NCBI RefSeq assembly: GCF_017163705.1
Contig: NZ_JAFIWB010000018.1
Coordinates: forward strand, 1 to 64,000
Direction: 5' to 3'
DNA length: 64,000 nt
Source of the DNA: Xanthomonas bonasiae
GTDB taxonomy: Bacteria > Pseudomonadota > Gammaproteobacteria > Xanthomonadales > Xanthomonadaceae
The notes under the pieces are model-generated. The model saw nothing but the letters and a program-made list of their open reading frames with translations. It was not told the DNA's origin and ran no database searches. Made by a program: the position numbers and the translations under genes. Positions 48,341 to 57,663 of the stretch are shown in pieces (within the stretch, counting starts at the first letter, position 1; each line of letters begins with the position of its first letter).

Positions 48341-50295
48341 GGGCTTCCCTCCCGGGTCGGATCCTGGCGCAACCGGATCGCCAGCAACGTAATGTCGTCG
48401 GATTGCGGTGCGGCCGCGGTGAACGCGTGCACGTCGGCCAGCACCCGCGCGCACTGCGCCTGCGCGTCGATGCCCGGCTGCAGCGCGGCCAGCAACCGCT
48501 CGGCGCCATAGGCCTGCAGGCGCGCATCCATCGCTTCGGTGATGCCGTCGGTATAGCTCAACAGCGTGGCGCCGGCGGCCAGGCGCCCGCGCACCACCGG
48601 GTAGCGGGTTTGCGGCTCGATCCCCAGCGGCGGCCCCGATTCCACCGCCAGCAACTGCGCGTGGCCGTCGGCGCCGAGCAGCACCGGCGGCTCGTGGCCG
48701 GCGCTGGACAGCCAGTAGTCGCCACTGTGCACGTCGATCAGCCCGCACAGCACGGTGGCGAACATGCAGGTCTCGTTGCCCTCGACCATGCGTTGCGAAG
48801 CCGCGATCAGGATCGCGTCCGGCCGGTTGTGGCGGCGCGCGGCCACCTCCAGCACGGTCATCGCCCGCGCCATGAACAGCGCCGCCGGCACGCCCTTGTC
48901 GGACACGTCGCCGACCACGAACCACAGCAGCCCCGGCTCGGTCTCGAAGAACTGGTAGAAATCGCCGCCGACCATCGTCGCCGGCTCCAGCAGCGCATAG
49001 GTTTCCAGGTGCTTGTGCGCGCTGTCGAAGGTGCGCCCGTCCGGCAGCATCGCCTGCTGGATGTCGCGCGCGATCGACAGCTCGCTCTGCATGCGCTGCC
49101 GCGCCTGCGCCAGCGTGGCGATCTCCGCCAGTTGGCGCTTGATCGAACCGCGCGCGCTGTCGAACGCGCGCGCCATCACCCCCACCTCGTCCTGCCGCTC
49201 CACATGCCGCAGCGGATAGTCGAACTCGCCCTGGCTGAAATGCCCCGCCGAATTGGTCAGATCCTCGATCGGCCGCGCCAGCCGCGCTGTGTAGCGGTGC
49301 AGCAGCCACAGCCACAGCAGCAGCGCGGTGCCGCCACCCAGCCCCACCCACAGCGCGATGCGGTTGAGCCCGGCCACGATGTAGCCCTCGGACACGGTCA
49401 GCGCGAAGGTCCAGCCGGTATCGCCGACCGCCGCGCTCTGGGTCAGGTAGCGCTCCCCGTCGGGCGCGGTGTGGGAAAAGCGCACCGGTGCGTGCGCGGC
49501 CACCGCCGCGGCCAGCGGCGACAGGTCTGGCCGCGCGCGCGCCACGTGCGCCTCCAGGGTGCGGTGGAAACGCAGCGCCGGGTCCGGATGCAGCACGAAC
49601 AGCCCGTCCGGCGACAGCAGCATCGGCTGCAGCCCGGCATTGGCCGGCAGCTCGCCGACGATCGCCTGCAGCCGCTTCAGCGGCACGTCCACGCTGACCA
49701 TGCCGATCGCAGGCGCCTGCACGCCGTCGCCGGGCAGGCGCAGCGGCAGGTTGTAGGTGGTGAGGTAGTCGCCGCCGGTGGAGGCGTCGCTGTACGGCTC
49801 GGACCACCACGGCGCTTGCGCCGTCAGCGTGCGCCGGTACCAGGGCATGGTCCGGTAGTCGTAGCCCAGCGCATCGGCCGGCTGTTCGGTCACGCGGCCG
49901 TTGGCGCGCCGCAGGTGCCAGGCGAAGCCGCGGTCGTCGCCCTTCAGCGTGCCCGGCTCGATCACCAGCAGCGCCCCGGCGATGTCCGGGTCGCCCTCCA
50001 GCGTGGCGTGCAGCAGGCTGCGCAGGTTGAACGGCTGGCGCCCGACCGCCGAGGCGCCGGCGGCGAGCGTGCGCCCGCTCACCTGCACCGAGCCCAGCGT
50101 CGCATCCAGGCTGCGCGCGGTCTGCTGCGCCAGCCCGGCCACCTCCTCGCGCGCATTGCGCACCACCACCTGGCGCGCGCCCAGGTAGAACAGCACCGCC
50201 AGGCCCAGCAGCAGCGCCACCTGGATCAGGCTGCCCCACAGCATCAGCCGGGTGCGCAGGCTGTGCCGCCAGGCGACCGCTGAAGCGTCCTGCAC
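48337..50295 (-). CDS. Membrane SpoIIE-type (PP2C) serine phosphatase with extracytoplasmic sensor
   Basis: About 652 residues. A short cytoplasmic start and first membrane helix (LIQVALLLGLAVLFYLGARQ) are followed by a dCache-like periplasmic sensor (about 55-310, with RTMPWYRRTLTAQAPWWSEP). The second helix is ALWVGLGGGTALLLWLWLLH. Next come HAMP (YTARLARPIEDLTNSAGHFS), a coiled linker and the PP2C domain (MVGGDFYQFFETEPGLLWFV, VGDVSDKGVPAALFMA, SYTDGITEAMDA, QSDDITLLAIR). The start is taken as a GTG at 50295 because the segment WRHSLRTRLM normally precedes the helix. It should dephosphorylate the STAS partner in response to an external signal. Confidence 0.9.
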   Translation of the reverse strand: MQDASAVAWRHSLRTRLMLWGSLIQVALLLGLAVLFYLGARQVVVRNAREEVAGLAQQTARSLDATLGSVQVSGRTLAAGASAVGRQPFNLRSLLHATLEGDPDIAGALLVIEPGTLKGDDRGFAWHLRRANGRVTEQPADALGYDYRTMPWYRRTLTAQAPWWSEPYSDASTGGDYLTTYNLPLRLPGDGVQAPAIGMVSVDVPLKRLQAIVGELPANAGLQPMLLSPDGLFVLHPDPALRFHRTLEAHVARARPDLSPLAAAVAAHAPVRFSHTAPDGERYLTQSAAVGDTGWTFALTVSEGYIVAGLNRIALWVGLGGGTALLLWLWLLHRYTARLARPIEDLTNSAGHFSQGEFDYPLRHVERQDEVGVMARAFDSARGSIKRQLAEIATLAQARQRMQSELSIARDIQQAMLPDGRTFDSAHKHLETYALLEPATMVGGDFYQFFETEPGLLWFVVGDVSDKGVPAALFMARAMTVLEVAARRHNRPDAILIAASQRMVEGNETCMFATVLCGLIDVHSGDYWLSSAGHEPPVLLGADGHAQLLAVESGPPLGIEPQTRYPVVRGRLAAGATLLSYTDGITEAMDARLQAYGAERLLAALQPGIDAQAQCARVLADVHAFTAAAPQSDDITLLAIRLRQDPTREGSP

Positions 50296-50514
50296 TGACG
50301 AGAGGGCGGTAATGGCGGCGCTCCGCGGGAGTCGGCCCCGATCATAAGCGCAGCCGCGCCCCGCCGCGCGCCGGGTGTCGCGCGCTGTCCCGGGCCAATG
50401 TGACAGTCCGTTCCATACGCTGGCGTACGAGGTCCGGCGGGGCGGTTGCGCTACACTTGGAGGCTTCGAAAAACACATGCAATCGCGCGCGTGCGTGCGA
50501 CCTACGGGAGCGCT

Positions 50515-53205
50515 ATGAACTGGTTGAACGAGGTGCTGCAGAACGATCCGAACCCGACTGAGACCCAGGAGTGGATCGAATCGCTCAAGGCCGTCATCGA
50601 TGTCGCGGGCCCCGAACGCGCGCATCAGCTGCTGGAGGACATGGTCGAACTGACCCGTCGCTCCGGCGCCTACCTGCCGTTCTCGCCGACCACCGAGTAC
50701 GTCAACACCATCGCGCCCGCCAACGAGGCCAAGAGCCCGGGCGATGCGGCCATCGAGTGGAAGATCCGCTCGATCATCCGCTGGAACGCCATGGCCACCG
50801 TGGTCCGCGCCAACCGCAAGCCCGGCGACCTGGGCGGCCACATCGCCTCCTTCGCCTCGGCCGCCACCCTGTACGACGTGGGCTTCAACCACTTCTGGCG
50901 CGCCCCGTCCGACAAGCACCCCGGCGACCTGCTCTACATCCAGGGCCACAGCGCCCCGGGCATCTACGCCCGCGCCTTCCTGGAAGGACGCATCAACGAG
51001 ACCCAGCTCGACCATTTCCGCATGGAAGTGGACGGCCAGGGCATCTCCTCCTACCCGCACCCGTGGCTGATGCCGGACTTCTGGCAGACCCCCACCGTGT
51101 CGATGGGCCTGGGCCCGCTCAGCGCCATCTACCAGGCGCAGTTCATGAAGTACCTGGAGCACCGCGGCCTGATCGAGAAGTCCGACCGCAAGGTGTGGTG
51201 CTTCATCGGCGACGGCGAGAGCGACGAGCCGGAAACCCTGGGCGCCATAGCCCTGGCCGGCCGCGAAGGCCTGGATAACCTGATCTTCGTGGTGAACTGC
51301 AACCTGCAGCGCCTGGACGGCCCGGTGCGCGGCAACGGCAAGATCATCCAGGAGCTGGAAGGCGTGTTCCGCGGCGGCGGCTGGAACGTCATCAAGCTGC
51401 TGTGGGGCGGCTACTGGGACGCGCTGCTGGCGCGCGACACCGACGGCGTGCTGCGCAAGCTGATGATGGAAACCGTCGACGGCGAATACCAGAACTGCAA
51501 GGCCTTCGGCGGCGCCTACACCCGCGCCAACTTCTTCGGCAAATACCCGGAGACCGCGGCCATGGTCGCCGGCCTGTCCGACGACGACATCTGGCGCCTG
51601 AACCGCGGCGGCCACGACCCGCACAAGGTCTACGCCGCCTACCACCAGGCGGTGAACACCAAGGGCATGCCCACCGTGATCCTGGCCAAGACCGTCAAGG
51701 GTTACGGCATGGGCTCCTCGGGCGAATCGCTCAACCCCACCCACCAGACCAAGAAGCTGGACGACGACGCCGTGCGCGCGTTCCGCGACCGCTTCAACAT
51801 CCCGCTCAGCGACAAGCAGCTGGCCGACGCCGAGCAGGTGCCGTTCTACCACCCCGGCCCGGACTCGCCGGAAGTGCAGTACCTGCAGGAACGCCGCGCC
51901 GCGCTCGGCGGCTACCTGCCGCAGCGCCGCCGCAAGGCCGACCAGTCGTTCACCGTGCCCGGCCTGGACAAGTACGACCGCCTGCTCAAGTCCAGCGGCG
52001 AGCGCAGCTACTCCACCACCATGGCCTTCGTGCAGAGCCTCAACATCGCCCTGCGCGACAAGGACCTGGGCCCGCGCATCGTGCCCATCGTGGCCGACGA
52101 AGCGCGCACCTTCGGCATGGAAGGCATGTTCCGCCAGATCGGCATCTACGCCCCGTTCGGCCAGAAGTACAAGCCGGTGGACGCCGACCAGCTGATGTTC
52201 TACCGCGAGGACCAGTCCGGCCAGGTGTTGCAGCAGGGCATCAGCGAGCCGGGCGCGATCTCCTCGTGGCTGGCCGCCGGCACCAGCTACTCGGTCAGCA
52301 ACGTGCCGATGCTGCCGTTCTACATCTACTACTCCATGTTCGGCTTCCAGCGCGTGGGCGACATCGCCTGGCAGGCGGCGGACATGCGCACCCGCGGCTT
52401 CCTGCTCGGCGGCACCGCCGGCCGCACCACCTTGAATGGCGAAGGCCTGCAGCACGAAGACGGCTTCAGCCAGGTCATCGCCGGCTCCATCCCGAATGTG
52501 CGCAGCTACGACCCCACCTTCGGTTTCGAAGTCACCGTGGTCATGCAGTACGGCATGAAGCGGATGATGCAGGAGCAGGTGGACGAGTACTACTACATCA
52601 CCCTGATGAACGAAAACTACACCCACCCGGAAATGCCGGCCGGTGCAGAGGACGGCATCATCAAGGGCATGTACCTGCTGCAGGACGCCGGCAAGCCCAA
52701 AAAGGGCGAACTGCGCGTGCAGCTGCTGGGCTCGGGCACCATCCTGCGCGAAGCCATCGCCGCGGCGGAGCTGCTGGACAAGGACTTCGGCGTTACCGCC
52801 GACATCTGGTCCTGCCCCAGCTTCAACGAACTGCGCCGCGACGGCTTCGACGCCGAGCGCTGGAACCGCCTGCATCCGGAAGGCGAGCAGCGCAAGCCGT
52901 ACGTGACGCAGCTGCTGGAAGGCCGCCAGGGCCCGGTGGTCGCGGCCACGGACTATGTGCGTGCGTTCGCCGACCAGATCCGCGCCTTCGTGCCGACGCA
53001 CTACACGGTGCTGGGCACCGACGGCTTCGGCCGCTCCGACACCCGCGCTAACCTGCGCCGCTTCTTCGAAGTGGACCGGTACTACATCGCGCATGCCGCG
53101 ATTGCGGCACTGGCGAAGGACGGCAAGATGACCGGTAAGGATGTGGCTCGGGCGATCAAGCAGTACAAGATTGATCCTGAGAAGAGTAATCCTGTTGGGG
53201 TTTGA
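50515..53205 (+). CDS. aceE: Pyruvate dehydrogenase E1 component (homodimeric)
   Basis: 896 residues, full length. Landmarks are the thiamine-diphosphate motif CFIGDGESDEPETLGAIALA with VVNCNLQRLDGP, the central PIVADEARTFGMEGMFRQIG, the SEPGAISSW region and the C-terminal GTDGFGRSDTRANLRRFFEV. It decarboxylates pyruvate and passes the acetyl group to the E2 lipoyl domain. No aceF or lpd follows; the gene ends at the border of the low-GC region. Codon use drifts only in the last few codons. Confidence 0.98.
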   Translation: MNWLNEVLQNDPNPTETQEWIESLKAVIDVAGPERAHQLLEDMVELTRRSGAYLPFSPTTEYVNTIAPANEAKSPGDAAIEWKIRSIIRWNAMATVVRANRKPGDLGGHIASFASAATLYDVGFNHFWRAPSDKHPGDLLYIQGHSAPGIYARAFLEGRINETQLDHFRMEVDGQGISSYPHPWLMPDFWQTPTVSMGLGPLSAIYQAQFMKYLEHRGLIEKSDRKVWCFIGDGESDEPETLGAIALAGREGLDNLIFVVNCNLQRLDGPVRGNGKIIQELEGVFRGGGWNVIKLLWGGYWDALLARDTDGVLRKLMMETVDGEYQNCKAFGGAYTRANFFGKYPETAAMVAGLSDDDIWRLNRGGHDPHKVYAAYHQAVNTKGMPTVILAKTVKGYGMGSSGESLNPTHQTKKLDDDAVRAFRDRFNIPLSDKQLADAEQVPFYHPGPDSPEVQYLQERRAALGGYLPQRRRKADQSFTVPGLDKYDRLLKSSGERSYSTTMAFVQSLNIALRDKDLGPRIVPIVADEARTFGMEGMFRQIGIYAPFGQKYKPVDADQLMFYREDQSGQVLQQGISEPGAISSWLAAGTSYSVSNVPMLPFYIYYSMFGFQRVGDIAWQAADMRTRGFLLGGTAGRTTLNGEGLQHEDGFSQVIAGSIPNVRSYDPTFGFEVTVVMQYGMKRMMQEQVDEYYYITLMNENYTHPEMPAGAEDGIIKGMYLLQDAGKPKKGELRVQLLGSGTILREAIAAAELLDKDFGVTADIWSCPSFNELRRDGFDAERWNRLHPEGEQRKPYVTQLLEGRQGPVVAATDYVRAFADQIRAFVPTHYTVLGTDGFGRSDTRANLRRFFEVDRYYIAHAAIAALAKDGKMTGKDVARAIKQYKIDPEKSNPVGV

Positions 53206-53903
53206 TTGGTAAATAAGTTGCGGAGGAAAGGCGGCCGAGAGGTCGCCTTTCTTTTGCCGATAAAGCCCACGAGCAATACTTCGGCAACTGTATGGCCGTT
53301 GTAGCCAGAGCTATTCGTAATCAGCTAGTTTTCAGTCGCTAGTGTTGCGATAGGGGTGATTACAAAGAGACAACTCGCTGAAGCATTATTTGGGATGGTC
53401 AACCGGGTGCATGGACGCCGCGATTCTATTTTCCTGGTGTACGGAGATCTATGGGGGCAGATTCAACGGTTGAGAGCCGGTCCGCATAGCTTCAGATCCT
53501 TCAGGGAGCCCACGAGGCCCGTCTCGAGAAGGTTTTCCAGGTCTGTATGCTGCGCGCAGGTCCTATTGTCCTGGTCAATGGCCCGGTGCTAGCTCAGCGG
53601 TCCAGGGGAGAGGTCTTGATTGCACTCTCATTGTTTCTCATCGCCTCCCTAGGGAATATATGCTCTGTTTCCAGAAATTAATCGCATTTCACTTCCCTCT
53701 CGTCGCTCCTAGGGGTTCTTCACGCGGACACCGGGATCAGTATCCGGTCTCTTCGACCAGCCATGAAATAGCAGTTCAAGTAAGCATCCGGCGCACTCCG
53801 ATAGAAAAAACGTCCGGGAGTCACGCAAGTGTGTTAAATTCGGGTGACGCTAGGGAGGGGCAAGCAATTGATATAGCCCTCGGTCGCAATCAAACTGCTG
53901 GAG
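53206..53903. other. Low-GC border of the accessory region, no intact gene
   Basis: About 700 bp that is visibly more AT-rich than the sequence to the left. An open frame at 53356-53592 (start GTG, ITKRQLAEALFGMVNRVHGR and RDSIFLVYGDLWG) looks protein-like only in its first half, after which another frame (EARLEKVFQVCMLRAGPIVL) looks better. This suggests a decayed gene with a frameshift. The promoter for the defence operon should be near 53820-53890. Confidence 0.45.
53227..53255 (+). terminator. aceE intrinsic terminator
   Basis: AAAGGCGGCC/GGTCGCCTTT stem with one mismatch, GAGA loop and a T-rich tail (CTTTT). It begins 22 bp after the aceE stop. Confidence 0.75.
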
Positions 53904-54809
53904 GTGGTTTTGGTTCACGTAACGGAAGCGTTTATCAATGGGCTGCTTGCTAACAGCAGTGCTCTCTTCAATAATATTTATGCGTTCGAATGTACTATCC
54001 CTACTATGCCTGGGAAGTCTCATCAGGGCCTGACTATTACTCATCAAGACTTGAAAGAGCGCAGGGACGACTTCATTCAAGAGCTTCGGCACACGATGAG
54101 CGCGTGGGTTTATTCTAAATCAAAGTACCAAGAAATCATAGATCAGGCGATTAAAGAGCGTGGTGGCGATGTGCAGAACGCCTCGTCATTTATGTATCAG
54201 CTCGTGCGTCAAAAGTTCCGTAAGGGGCATCCAAAGGGGCAATTCGGAGAGCTGCTTCTATTTAATGCAATTCAGCATTACTTTAAGGCTGTCCCACTCT
54301 TAAGAAAAATGTCGATAACGACAAACCCGGCAATCGAGCGACATGGCGCCGATGCTATTCACTATAGGCCTTCAGGCGAGGCGCATCTTCTCTATGTTGG
54401 CGAAGCGAAAACGTATGGGTCAAAGTACAAGTTCACAGCCGCGCTGAAGGATGCTGTCGACAGCATCTTAGACTCTTATGACAAACTGTCGAAGGAGTTG
54501 GGTCTATATGTCTACGACGAATTCATTGATGACGGCTTGGTCGATGTTGCCCGGGGAATTAAGAACAATAGCCTTGAGGGTATTCACTATGAGCTCGTAT
54601 GTGTCGTAAGTTACGAAGAGAACATAGATAAGAGTCGGCCCACAGAGGCAGAGATAAAAACTGCTATACGGGATGCAGTAGTCCAGCGCTTGAAGGACTT
54701 CGACGTCGCTCACTTCAAAGGACGATGTCCGCATCTTCTGAGTAGACTGCATCTGCTAGCTGTACCAATATGGGGGCTCGATGACCTGATGGAGACCTTC
54801 GACCAATGA
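53904..54809 (+). CDS. hamA: Hachiman antiphage protein HamA (DUF1837 nuclease)
   Basis: 301 residues from a GTG at 53904. A TTG at 53910 is equally possible, since GGAGG at 53900-53904 is better spaced for it. The DUF1837 core reads KGQFGELLLFNAIQHYFKAV (Glu116), IERHGADAIHY (Asp150) and LLYVGEAKTYGSKYKFTAAL. The Glu167-Ala-Lys169 pair with Asp150 gives the PD-(D/E)xK-like site expected of HamA. In Hachiman, HamA is held by the HamB helicase and degrades DNA once phage or damage is sensed. Its stop overlaps the hamB ATG. The low-GC codon use is unlike that of aceE. Confidence 0.9.
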   Translation: MVLVHVTEAFINGLLANSSALFNNIYAFECTIPTMPGKSHQGLTITHQDLKERRDDFIQELRHTMSAWVYSKSKYQEIIDQAIKERGGDVQNASSFMYQLVRQKFRKGHPKGQFGELLLFNAIQHYFKAVPLLRKMSITTNPAIERHGADAIHYRPSGEAHLLYVGEAKTYGSKYKFTAALKDAVDSILDSYDKLSKELGLYVYDEFIDDGLVDVARGIKNNSLEGIHYELVCVVSYEENIDKSRPTEAEIKTAIRDAVVQRLKDFDVAHFKGRCPHLLSRLHLLAVPIWGLDDLMETFDQ

Positions 54810-57352
54810 GCGCGATTGATCAGTCGCGGGTGGCCGCTGCTGTAGAAATGATGCTCGATGTAGAACATCGAAGATTCGGCAAGCAGATTGGTTTGCTAGA
54901 TAAGCCGACGCCGGCGCTGACGTTTGAGCAGCATGTAGAGCTGATCTACGCGATTGACGAGTTAGGACGAGCGGAAAGCGACGCTGATGCGCGCATGGCC
55001 GTGCAGCTCATCGCGTTGGCTTGGGAGCATTCGACTGAACAACAGAAAGCACAGATCAGACGCCTGTGCGTGAGCGTGCTATCTCGCATTGGTGTAAGTC
55101 CATCGGCCTCAATGCTTGAGGTGGACCGGCAGGGGGCGGGAGTTTTGAGTTCGCTGGACAGCCTCTCGTCCGAAATGGCGTCTAGCCTTCATCAGGTTGC
55201 CTATTCGGAAGTCGTCGGAAAAGTGGAATACTACCTAACAAAGTTTCAGGCTTTGGTTCTAGATGCGGTTTCGGATAAGAAAGTGATTGGGGTTTCTGCG
55301 CCGACGTCGGCGGGAAAGTCATTTGCATTGTACTTGTGTATTGTACGTATGGCGTTGAGCGGATCGCGCTCCATGATATATATCGTGCCAACTATCAGTC
55401 TGATGAACCAGGTTAGCCGGGATCTCCGGGAACTTATGGAGTCGCATGGGCTGGTCGACTGGCAGATTCTTACAAGCTTTGATAGTGCTTCTGAGAAGCG
55501 TGTTTTCGTGATGACACAGGAACGAGCTCTTCCTCATCAGCTTGCCAGTGTATCGAGTCCATTCGCAATGATAATCGTAGATGAAGTTCAGAATCTTGAG
55601 CGATTCAGTGAGGATAAAGATATTCGTTCAAAGATTCTTCTGGACTCCATCATGGAGCTTTACGAAAAGTCCGGTGACGCTAAGGTGGTGCTCAGTGGCC
55701 CTCGTGTAAGTAATCTTAGCGGTCTAGGAAAAAGTCTCTTCGGAGTATCTGCCGAAGAGGTCGAAACCGGTCAAGCACCTGTGGCATCACTGACCTACGC
55801 AATTTCAAAGGACAAGAATGGGGCGCTTCTGACTCAGTATTCAGAACGCTACAGAGCCGGGAGGCCTCTCCGTGCAGCATTAGGTGTTTCGGTGCCTGGG
55901 ATCGGCAAATCATTGTACTCAGATGATTATCTTGAATACATTTGCGGACTACTTTCTCGGCTTGGTTCAACTTCAAGGCCGATTATATTTTCTCCCACGG
56001 CCGATCAGGCTAGAAAGACTGCAGTTGGATTGATCGGGAATATGGGGTCCGTCGGCAAAGGCGCAGCCTCAGCGAGATCTACGCTTGCGAAATATATATC
56101 GGATTCTGTACATCCAAAGTACGACCTTGTTCGCTGTGTGGAGGCTGGGGTAGGATTTCATACGGCGCGAATGCCTCCGCATATTCGATTGGTTTGCGAG
56201 ATGGCCTATTCCGAAGGCGATCTTTCTACGATGGTATGTACAACGACCCTCATGCAAGGGGTCAACCTTCCGGCAAACATCGTAATTGCGAGGAATCCAA
56301 ATCTATTTATTAGGAGGAAGGGAGGTGGTAGCGACCCAAAACTTTCCCCTTATGAGTTCTCTAATCTTCGCGGGCGTGCCGGCAGGTTGATGAAAGATTT
56401 TGTTGGGCGTACGCTCGTCATGGATGGTGATTCATTTAATGAAAAAAACGGTGGTGACCTTTTTCCTGACCCGAGCAAAGATGTAAAGCCGTCATACAAG
56501 GAACTGTTCGAGAGGGATAGGGATGCGGTTGTTGACGCTTTGACGAATCCTGGGAATGAGGATGAGCATTCGCGATTCATTTGCTCACAGATCAGGTACT
56601 CGGTTGTGAGATTTGGTTCCTCGGCGGCAGGGAGGCTTGCAATGAAAGGAGTAGATCTCCCTCCAGCCGTCGTCGCAGATGTGGCAAAACAGCTATCGCG
56701 GCTTGACGTAGGAAGGGATGTTTGTCTCGCAAACCGATACTGGGATCCGTTCGATCTGCAGGCTGTAAAGGACAATTTCGTATCATCTGGAATCGCTGAG
56801 TTGCCGGACTCTCCTTGGAGAATTGACTCAGGTCACCTACAACAGCTGATCGAACTGCAGGCTCGAGTGTCACCCTCCTATTTTGAGCGTTATCTGGGTT
56901 CTGGCCAGCTTGAACGGCTGCAGACCCTTTCTATATCTGCGATTGACTGGGCGCGCGAAACCCCTTTGCACGAGATGCTAAAGTCTATCTATTCTCCTGG
57001 AAATGAGGCTGCTGCAATAGAGTCCCGGGTTTCTGACATTCAGAAGCATGTGATCTATGGAATTCCAGCCCTGCTCAAGCCAATCGCAGATATTGCTGGT
57101 TCAGGGCAAGGGCTACTAGCATCAGTGGAGACTGGAGTCTATTCGTCGGCCGGTAGAATGCTCGTTGCAAAGGGGCTTTATCGCGATACTGCGGTTACGG
57201 TAAGGAGGATGTTGTTGCCAAAGCTGGACGGAGATATGGATACTGTTGCAAAAGTCGGCCTTGAGCTACTTGATGGCCAACTTCACAAGTTGAACTATTG
57301 GGTGAGACGACAGGTCGAGCCGCTACTCAATCAATGGAAGAGGAGTGTCTAG
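54806..57352 (+). CDS. hamB: Hachiman antiphage protein HamB (superfamily 2 helicase)
   Basis: 848 residues. Helicase motifs visible are Walker A SAPTSAGKSFAL (Lys171), Ia YIVPTISLMNQVSRDL, Walker B IIVDEVQNLE (259-262, DEVQ instead of DExH), IV PIIFSPTADQARKTA, V TTTLMQGVNLPANIVIARNP and VI SNLRGRAGRLMKDF (Arg524, Arg527). A C-terminal 300-residue region has no named domain. HamB is the sensor that scans DNA and releases HamA. It overlaps hamA by 4 bp and is followed 2 bp later by the DUF3223 gene. Confidence 0.9.
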   Translation: MSAIDQSRVAAAVEMMLDVEHRRFGKQIGLLDKPTPALTFEQHVELIYAIDELGRAESDADARMAVQLIALAWEHSTEQQKAQIRRLCVSVLSRIGVSPSASMLEVDRQGAGVLSSLDSLSSEMASSLHQVAYSEVVGKVEYYLTKFQALVLDAVSDKKVIGVSAPTSAGKSFALYLCIVRMALSGSRSMIYIVPTISLMNQVSRDLRELMESHGLVDWQILTSFDSASEKRVFVMTQERALPHQLASVSSPFAMIIVDEVQNLERFSEDKDIRSKILLDSIMELYEKSGDAKVVLSGPRVSNLSGLGKSLFGVSAEEVETGQAPVASLTYAISKDKNGALLTQYSERYRAGRPLRAALGVSVPGIGKSLYSDDYLEYICGLLSRLGSTSRPIIFSPTADQARKTAVGLIGNMGSVGKGAASARSTLAKYISDSVHPKYDLVRCVEAGVGFHTARMPPHIRLVCEMAYSEGDLSTMVCTTTLMQGVNLPANIVIARNPNLFIRRKGGGSDPKLSPYEFSNLRGRAGRLMKDFVGRTLVMDGDSFNEKNGGDLFPDPSKDVKPSYKELFERDRDAVVDALTNPGNEDEHSRFICSQIRYSVVRFGSSAAGRLAMKGVDLPPAVVADVAKQLSRLDVGRDVCLANRYWDPFDLQAVKDNFVSSGIAELPDSPWRIDSGHLQQLIELQARVSPSYFERYLGSGQLERLQTLSISAIDWARETPLHEMLKSIYSPGNEAAAIESRVSDIQKHVIYGIPALLKPIADIAGSGQGLLASVETGVYSSAGRMLVAKGLYRDTAVTVRRMLLPKLDGDMDTVAKVGLELLDGQLHKLNYWVRRQVEPLLNQWKRSV

Positions 57353-57354
57353 TA

Positions 57355-57663
57355 ATGGGTAAGGCTATTAAGGTTGTATTGGGCGACGTGGAGTTTCGGA
57401 CTATGGATCTTGCTCGTCAGCACTTCAGCGCGATGCTATGGAGTTACAAGATTGGAGATATTGTATCTCCAGACCACTCCAGGTTGCTTTCAGAGCTTCT
57501 TAAGCGACATCCCGAAGCTGACATCAAAGTTGGCGTAGGGCTTAAGAATTTCGAAGTAATCGATGACAAGCAGGGCTCTCAATGCTTCGCTGTGCGGAGA
57601 ATCGATGACAGTTTTGAAGATTTTTCTTATAAGTCGTGCATCACCGAAGGGCGGTACAAGTAG
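57355..57663 (+). CDS. DUF3223 (DeCL-like) protein, possible third Hachiman component
   Basis: 102 residues covering one DUF3223 domain: FRTMDLARQHFSAMLWSYKI, PDHSRLLSELLKRHPEADIK, VGVGLKNFEVIDDKQGSQCF and VRRIDDSFEDFSYKSCI. The same fold occurs as the DeCL domain of plant RNA polymerase IV/V large subunits and of chloroplast rRNA-processing DCL proteins, hinting at nucleic-acid binding. The ATG is 2 bp after the hamB stop, so it is almost certainly in the same transcript. Canonical Hachiman has only two genes. The functional link is inferred from position. Confidence 0.8.
   Translation: MGKAIKVVLGDVEFRTMDLARQHFSAMLWSYKIGDIVSPDHSRLLSELLKRHPEADIKVGVGLKNFEVIDDKQGSQCFAVRRIDDSFEDFSYKSCITEGRYK

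Noticed and set aside
53356..53592. Possible N-terminus of an AAC(3)-like acetyltransferase (QLAEAL...RDSIFLVYGDL)
   Set aside because: The similarity covers only about 20 residues, the reading frame breaks afterwards, and no catalytic segment was found.
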